Positions 21,801 to 25,990 of a DNA stretch of 25,990 nucleotides are shown here, in pieces. Position 1 is the stretch's first letter; the number at the start of each line of letters is the position of its first letter. A program made the translations under genes and the position numbers. A model generated the notes under the pieces. The model ran no database searches. It saw only the letters and a list, made by a program, of their open reading frames with translations, and was not told the origin of the DNA. The DNA is taken from NCBI GenBank assembly GCA_038238555.1, contig JBBRXP010000073.1:1-25990 (forward strand), written 5' to 3'. Source of the stretch: JANNXQ01 sp038238555. Lineage in GTDB: Bacteria; Verrucomicrobiota; Verrucomicrobiia; Chthoniobacterales; Chthoniobacteraceae.

Positions 21801-22186
21801 CGCCGCCGGCGGACGCGATCTTTTGCGAGTACACGATCGGCCTCCCGCTGCAGACCGATGGCACCGCCAAACTCGACACCGTGCAGATGCAACTCGGCCT
21901 CGCCGCCGTCGTGATGAGCGGCTCGGTCGCGCGCTGGCACAGCGACGATTTCTTTGTGCCGCCGGGCCTGTGGGGATCGGGCATCGGCGCCGACTTCCTG
22001 GAAAAACTCATCGCCGCGCTGCCGCCCGCGACGCGGTGCGAAGTCGAGCTCGCGCGCGAGCTTCCCGGCGAGCAGCGCAACGATTTCGCGAGCCGCCAGG
22101 AGCGCAACGATCTGGTCTCCTTTTACAAGCGAGCCGGCTTCGCGCTCGACGCCGCCGGCCACCTCACGCGCGCGGCGCAGAGCTGA
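18869..22186 (+). CDS. Patatin-like membrane phospholipase fused to a GNAT-like domain
   Basis: This 1105-residue protein begins with a patatin-type lipid acyl hydrolase domain: oxyanion-hole GLAFSGGGIRSATFN (62-76), nucleophile S99 in TVSGGGYIG, and the dyad aspartate D626 in LSDGAHFENLALYELV. The 520 residues between S99 and D626 include about eight hydrophobic segments (roughly 157-190, 197-215, 230-280, 303-322, 330-350, 369-395, 400-420). The C-terminal part (about 985-1105) resembles a GNAT fold: FVPPGLWGSGIGADFLEKLI near 1029-1048 as motif A, then SFYKRAGF near the end. Predicted reaction is ester cleavage of membrane lipids; what the GNAT-like part acts on is unknown. The start MKIQDGDPRG at 18869 is chosen because upstream codons lie in a palindromic repeat. 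The partner gene follows after 4 bp. Confidence 0.82.
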   Translation: MKIQDGDPRGFGDLFAAERKWRRQPVAATPSSRGAGGAGFAVSSVGSADAPRVTFTEEDCVGLAFSGGGIRSATFNLGVLQGLHRLKFLRHIDYLATVSGGGYIGAWWSAWLARRPRSDVLFPETEAAEPEPEEVRHLREFSNFLAPRIGFFETETWAAVLAVLSAMAPTLCIALSIIALAILAWLLAAAGILAPDWRGPIVMLALLAAAQVACELRWRRSARAEKCTGIWAWWTGATLAVLAAAWVAWRVFEGAVLLFLPALSWLGAAALGFGVRIVVFKIFRGENFREKIAALDRVLQRTIASAVVWSIGGGIWLVGEWLHEQHTGQGATAGGAILSGGVFALLRNWMAEQLSARKKGGLLEVLKPMLPQLLALIALTLAAICLAAGIAAGLEWKSTRFFAAAVGGAVAVIAGTAWLFDPAMVSMHAFYRNRLARAYLGASNERALPEDARHNRFIEVRGGDDIAMRELLPSLPGPKIGPLHLVCCAANDVGGDQLGNLSRAARSAVLSPLGFQIDDAWRAWGSEPGKKSPTHIDRLTLSSAITASAAAFNSNMGSLSAQLGALVCFLMSALNLRLGLWLPHPRSGREDLGFFPGWLFLKEMFADTRCGLEKGKPISPYVHLSDGAHFENLALYELVRRHCRYIIVSDCGADSTVAFDDFGNAMRRIREDFGVEIDIDLEPLRPDPATRLSRQHMAVGAIYYDRARDDTGILLFIKPTLTGDEPCDVAQYRTRNAAFPHESTGDQFYDEAQWESYRRLGEHAIQAALRFAERMGALHTLSADRVFTGARQEWYPAPPGLGERVVEATDRVGELEARLRAEAPASLRYELFPELREMERAFPSGSSEPAPPMSRAQEIESSLPFILEIFRIMQSVWLSCRFDTHWGHPLNLGLLNLFQRWAYAPSCRLWWPLLRPLHGDRFRRFMEEHLALADRDHPRVEGKVAAMTAERQSRGESPEIPDGLAKLHWLRSRAPRDAPPADAIFCEYTIGLPLQTDGTAKLDTVQMQLGLAAVVMSGSVARWHSDDFFVPPGLWGSGIGADFLEKLIAALPPATRCEVELARELPGEQRNDFASRQERNDLVSFYKRAGFALDAAGHLTRAAQS

Positions 22187-22190
22187 ACCG

Positions 22191-25100
22191 ATGGCCGACG
22201 ACACAAAGAAAAGCTGGAGCGACATCCCGTGGTTTAACGTGGTCGCGTTTGCCGCGGCCGTCGGCGGGCTCTTCAGTCTGCTGGCCCCATTGACCAGCTC
22301 GCGCCCGCCGGAAAAAGGCGCGGGCTCGCTCGGAAGTTTCGGCGAGCAGCAGGTCGATGCGCGGCTGTGGCAGGATCCCTTTCCCCTTGTGCAGCGGCGC
22401 GCCGCGCAGATCGACTACGATCATCACGGCGACCCCGCCTCCATGCCTTCGCTGACCGATATGGCCGCGAAGTTGAAAACGGAAAGCGAAAACGAGCGCG
22501 GCGAAAAAGTGCTCGTCGTTCCGATCACCGTGCTCGGCGGACCGTATGCCGATCAGAGCGAATGGCGCCAGCGCATGCGCCAGGCGGTCGCAGCGGGGTT
22601 GTCGGTGAGCGGCTTTGGCCCGCGCGACACCGAGCACATCGCGTTTTTCCGGATAAGGCGCCCGAGCAATTCGGATGAATTGCAGTCTCCGCCCGGGACG
22701 AGCTGGGCTTCGACGGAAGGCGTGGGAGAGAGTCTCATCATTCCCTACGAATGGTTTGAGCCGAAACTCAACGACGTGCGCGAAGTGCGGCCCATCAATG
22801 TGCGGCGCGTCCTGCTGCTCTGGGTGCGCGAGGATGCGCTCAGCGACCGGCCTCTGCGCCGGCTGGCGTGGCTCATCCAAGGACTGCGCGGCAATGTCGA
22901 TCGGAGCCGACTGCTCGTGCGCTGCATCGCGCCCAATTCCTCCACAGGCTTGGAAAAGATGCTCAAGGAGGCGCGCGACGGATCGGACTCGCTCACGCGC
23001 GCCGAGCTCAGCGATGTGCAGCTCATCACCTCCTCGGCGACGGCCCCGCATTATCAACTCATGTCCGTAAGAAGTGGCGAGGCGGAGCTGCCAAGCCCGG
23101 AAGATGTCTTCGAGAAAAAGGTCGGTGGGTTGAAGTTTCAGCGCGCGATCGCCACTGATGACCAGGTGCTCGATGCGCTCATTCAAGAGCTCCGGACGCG
23201 TGCAATCCATGTTGATGAACCTTCGGCTCCCGTCGCCATTCTTTCCGAGTGGGACTACACCTACGGGCGTGCGCTGGCGCTGGAGTTTCGCCGCCGGGTG
23301 ATCGAGCAAGCGGAACGTTGGCAAGAGACGAAGACTTCGCTCCAGGACTTGCGCAAACTCACATCCAGGCAGCCAGCTAACATTTTTTTGTATCCCTACG
23401 TGCGCGGACTCGATGGCCGGCTTCCCAATGACGCGCGCGAAGAAGAGCGGGCCCCCTCCGCAAAGGCTGGCGCGAAGTCTTCGCAGGAGCCGATCGAGGG
23501 TCCGAGCCAGGCCGACTACTTGCGCCGGCTCGCGGCGATGATCAAAGCCGAAGACAATCGGTTGCGAAGCGATGGTGGCGAAGGGCTGCGCGCCATCGGT
23601 CTCCTCGGCAGCGATGTGTACGACAAGCTCATGATCCTGCGCGCGCTGCGGCCGCAATTTCCTGGCGTGGTCTTCTTCACCAACAATCTCGACGCGCGCC
23701 TGCTGCATCCCGATGAATGGCAGGCCACGCGCGATCTGGTGGTGGCGGCGCCGTGGGGCCTCACGCTCGCCGATCGCCTGCAGCAAGGAGTGCCGCCCTT
23801 TCGCAGCAGCTACCAGACGGCGGCTTATGTGGCCACGCTCATGGTCACCGGGCGTTATGCGGAACTCCTCGAATGCGCCAGCGTTTTTCCGGTCGGGGGC
23901 CGCATCCCGGTTTTTGAAATCGGACGCGACGGCGCGGTGCCGCTCGACCGCGTGGAATCTCTCGGCCCGTTGCACCCGGTGAGATACGGACCCTGGTGGT
24001 GGCCGCTCTCGACTTCTGCGACCTTCCTCACCGCAGCGGGATTGCTGGGATTTTTTTTCTGGTTCCGCCGAAGCGCGCCCGATGCGGCAAAGCCGACGAC
24101 TACGGAGCCGCTGATGCCGCCGGTGCTCGCGCCGGTGGCGACGCCACAGTGGCGGCGCGTGGCATTGCTCGCGACGCGACTGCGTTTTGGCGGACTGCAT
24201 TTGAACCTCGCGTTTTTCCGGCGCCGCAAAATCGTGCGCTGGATTGCGCCCGCTGTGGAAGCACCGTCGCCCGAGGAGGCGCTGCGCGGTGCGCCGCCGG
24301 CCAGCTCCAACGACTGGCTCGCGCAGCTCGCCGGCATCCATCCGCTGTGCACAGTCTTTGTCGGCGCGCCGCTGCTCTGCTTCCTGCTGTGGCGGCTCAA
24401 CGAGGATGTGATGTCGGCGCCGCACGAACCCTTCGCTCTTTTCGACGGCATCAGTGCGTGGCCGTCGCTCGCTTTATGTCTGCTCGGAGGAATTCTGTGC
24501 GTGCACTTTCTCCTGCGAGCGTGGCGCGCGATCCGGCGCAACAATCGCGAGATCAAAGCGGAGTTTGGGCTCGACGCGACCGAGCCGCCGCCGGTGGCGA
24601 TCTCACCCGACAAGGTCGATCCGCGCAAACTCTGGAGCGACTACCTTCGCGCCAACCGGCCGCGCAACGTGATCGTGCGCGCAGGGTTGCTCGCAATTTT
24701 TTACGTGCTTGCCATCTGGCTCGTCTTCGCGACCTCCGGTTTGCCCGCGCTGCCAGTGCGCGGCTCGCTGCGCGAGTGTTTGCCGTGGTTCCTTTTTCTC
24801 CCGGCGTTGCTCTGGGTGGGACTCACTTTTTTTTCCGTGGATGTGAGCTGGCAGACCATGCGCTTCATTCGCGCATTCAGCCGCGGCGAGAGCGCGTGGG
24901 CGCCGACGATCCTCGAAGGCTGCAAGGGCCACCCGCTCATCGGCGGCCCCGCGCGGGCCGATCTGCTCGACATGCGGCTCATCGAAAGCCGCACGCGGGC
25001 GGTGGAGAATCTCATCTACTATCCGGTGGTGATTCTCGCGCTCTTTGTCGTGGCCCATCTTCATTGCTTCGACAATTGGGAGTGGTCGTTTGCGATGTGT

Positions 25101-25400
25101 TTTCTTTTTTCCGCGCAAGCATTTTGGGTTCTGCTTTCCGCCACTCGTCTCAACGTCGAAGCGCGAGCCGCGCGCGACAAAGCCATCAAGCGTTTTCATT
25201 CGCGCATCGCGCGATGCATCGGCGCCGCCGAAGCGCAGGATCGCGTGCGAGTGCTGCGCGAAATGCTCGCCGACATCGAGGACATGAAGCAGGGCGCCTT
25301 TGCGCCGCTGGCGCAGCAGCCCGTCGTGCGCGCCGTGCTCCTCTCGCTGGGCAGCGGTGGCATCATCAGCCTGCTGCAGACCTACGGCTCCCAGCTCTGA
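22191..25400 (+). CDS. Large membrane protein with predicted periplasmic-binding-like sensor region
   Basis: This 1069-residue protein has no family I can name with certainty. An N-terminal anchor (12-34) is followed by a large soluble region (about 40-600), then segments near 605-627, 718-738, 757-780, 827-848, 863-884, 941-962 and 965-984, and a hydrophobic C-terminus. In the soluble part, VAILSEWDYTYGRALALEF, AIGLLGSDVYDKLMILRAL, FPGVVFFTNNLDARLLH and PPFRSSYQTAAYVATLM alternate strands and helices in a Rossmann-like way, reminiscent of type I periplasmic-binding folds. It starts 4 bp after the patatin-GNAT gene, so the two are surely co-expressed. A receptor or regulator for the lipase is inference. 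A linker at about 420-445 is low complexity. Confidence 0.75.
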   Translation: MADDTKKSWSDIPWFNVVAFAAAVGGLFSLLAPLTSSRPPEKGAGSLGSFGEQQVDARLWQDPFPLVQRRAAQIDYDHHGDPASMPSLTDMAAKLKTESENERGEKVLVVPITVLGGPYADQSEWRQRMRQAVAAGLSVSGFGPRDTEHIAFFRIRRPSNSDELQSPPGTSWASTEGVGESLIIPYEWFEPKLNDVREVRPINVRRVLLLWVREDALSDRPLRRLAWLIQGLRGNVDRSRLLVRCIAPNSSTGLEKMLKEARDGSDSLTRAELSDVQLITSSATAPHYQLMSVRSGEAELPSPEDVFEKKVGGLKFQRAIATDDQVLDALIQELRTRAIHVDEPSAPVAILSEWDYTYGRALALEFRRRVIEQAERWQETKTSLQDLRKLTSRQPANIFLYPYVRGLDGRLPNDAREEERAPSAKAGAKSSQEPIEGPSQADYLRRLAAMIKAEDNRLRSDGGEGLRAIGLLGSDVYDKLMILRALRPQFPGVVFFTNNLDARLLHPDEWQATRDLVVAAPWGLTLADRLQQGVPPFRSSYQTAAYVATLMVTGRYAELLECASVFPVGGRIPVFEIGRDGAVPLDRVESLGPLHPVRYGPWWWPLSTSATFLTAAGLLGFFFWFRRSAPDAAKPTTTEPLMPPVLAPVATPQWRRVALLATRLRFGGLHLNLAFFRRRKIVRWIAPAVEAPSPEEALRGAPPASSNDWLAQLAGIHPLCTVFVGAPLLCFLLWRLNEDVMSAPHEPFALFDGISAWPSLALCLLGGILCVHFLLRAWRAIRRNNREIKAEFGLDATEPPPVAISPDKVDPRKLWSDYLRANRPRNVIVRAGLLAIFYVLAIWLVFATSGLPALPVRGSLRECLPWFLFLPALLWVGLTFFSVDVSWQTMRFIRAFSRGESAWAPTILEGCKGHPLIGGPARADLLDMRLIESRTRAVENLIYYPVVILALFVVAHLHCFDNWEWSFAMCFLFSAQAFWVLLSATRLNVEARAARDKAIKRFHSRIARCIGAAEAQDRVRVLREMLADIEDMKQGAFAPLAQQPVVRAVLLSLGSGGIISLLQTYGSQL

Positions 25401-25405
25401 GCCCG

Positions 25406-25990
25406 CTACGTCGGCGCGGGCAGCCGGATCGAGACCTCCAGCCCGTGCGGTTCGCGGTTGCGCGCCGTCACGGTCCCGCAACACGACTCGATGCACGCCT
25501 TCACGATGGTGAGACCCAGACCAGCACCGCCGGTCTCGCGATCGCGCGAGGCATCGACGCGGTGGAAGGCGTCGAAAATTTTCGGCAATTCTTCCTCCGG
25601 CACGCCGCGGCCGGAATCGGCGAGATGGATTGCGATCGCGCCGTTCTCGCGATGCGCGGCGATCTCGATGGGACCGGCCTGTCCGGCGTAACGCAGCGCG
25701 TTGCGCAGCAGATTGGAAAGCGCGCGGATGAGCAGGTCGGGATCGGCGGCGGCGAAGAGTCCGTCGGAAATATCCACGCGAATGTCGGAGGTATCGGTGC
25801 GCTCGCGGCGCACCGCTTCTTCCGCGGCGTCGCGCACATTCACCGATTGAAGGTGGACCGCGGAACCGCCGAAGGATGCTTTTGAAAACGAAAGCAGGTC
25901 GGCAATGAGTGCAGCCATCTGCTCGGCCTTTTCGCTCGCCGCGCGGACGTAGCCGGCCTGGCCCGGAGCGGCGCGCTGCTCGAGCACGCC
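25406..25990 (-). CDS. Sensor histidine kinase, C-terminal part (cut by window edge)
   Basis: About 194 residues of the kinase core are visible; the start and sensor lie beyond the right edge. The visible N-terminal part (AEQMAALIADLLSFSKA) is the second helix of the dimerisation domain, so the phosphorylated histidine is just outside. The ATPase domain has an N box NLLRNALRYA, G1 box DSGRGVPEEEL, F box IFDAFHRVD and G2 box GGAGLGLTIV. After G2 the usual H-G-G reads C-C-G (IESCCGTV). It autophosphorylates and passes phosphate to a response regulator that is not in view. It converges on the large membrane-protein gene with only 5 bp between the stop codons. Confidence 0.92.
   Translation of the reverse strand, partial: GVLEQRAAPGQAGYVRAASEKAEQMAALIADLLSFSKASFGGSAVHLQSVNVRDAAEEAVRRERTDTSDIRVDISDGLFAAADPDLLIRALSNLLRNALRYAGQAGPIEIAAHRENGAIAIHLADSGRGVPEEELPKIFDAFHRVDASRDRETGGAGLGLTIVKACIESCCGTVTARNREPHGLEVSIRLPAPT

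Noticed and set aside
18365..22225. Minus-strand open frame of 1286 codons opposite the patatin-like gene
   Set aside because: Its sequence is arginine-, histidine- and alanine-rich with no fold character, as expected for the antisense of GC-rich coding DNA. Only its last 62 codons (18365-18553), beyond the patatin gene, look real.
22164..24425. Minus-strand open frame of 753 codons opposite the large membrane-protein gene
   Set aside because: Low-complexity Arg/His/Ala composition; the plus strand carries clear membrane segments and coupled spacing to the patatin gene.

Overview
The window is GC-rich bacterial chromosome with dense genes and very few T-rich spacers. The gene content points to Verrucomicrobiota, possibly a soil or freshwater lineage. 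The clues are a thioredoxin-7/PDZ/CxxCH secreted protein, a heparan-N-sulfatase-like sulfatase, a small protein beginning MKSAYELAMERL, and several families of long palindromic intergenic repeats. This placement is inference from family knowledge; there is no rRNA or other decisive marker here. I see no tRNA, rRNA, CRISPR array, transposase or phage gene.

Layout. (1) 1-588 holds no gene, only short tandem repeats, a 26-bp inverted repeat and one copy of a 167-bp palindromic element. (2) 589-2839, minus strand: an ABC exporter unit (small unknown protein, ATPase, FtsX-type permease). A second copy of the same element lies between ATPase and permease, so two direct copies bracket the permease. 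(3) 2924-6249, minus strand: a tight operon of a short adenylate kinase, fmt, a family-4-like uracil-DNA glycosylase and an EamA transporter. The last three are joined by ATGA start/stop overlaps, and another palindromic repeat separates the kinase from fmt. (4) 6403-12516, plus strand: an MFS transporter with no usual start codon, a GNAT acetyltransferase, an HDAC-family deacetylase and a PotC-PotD-PotB polyamine-type importer without its ATPase, all nearly contiguous. (5) 12467-15586: a small coiled-coil protein, an SGNH hydrolase, the thioredoxin/PDZ protein and a Nudix hydrolase. (6) 15648-18553, minus strand: a sulfatase with an altered active-site motif, PilT and a small coiled-coil protein. 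(7) 18869-25400, plus strand: a large two-gene unit of a patatin-like membrane phospholipase ending in a GNAT-like domain, and a 1069-residue membrane protein whose soluble region looks like a periplasmic-binding-type sensor. (8) 25406 to the right edge, minus strand: the C-terminal part of a sensor histidine kinase.

The best candidate for an undescribed system is the patatin-GNAT plus receptor-like pair at 18869-25400: a lipid-acting enzyme built into a multi-pass membrane protein, made together with a membrane protein that may sense a ligand. Second is the GNAT/HDAC/PotCDB operon, which suggests uptake of a polyamine-like compound with acetylation and deacetylation. The potCDB and sulfatase genes also share a striking excess of TTAC/GTAA words compared with their neighbours.
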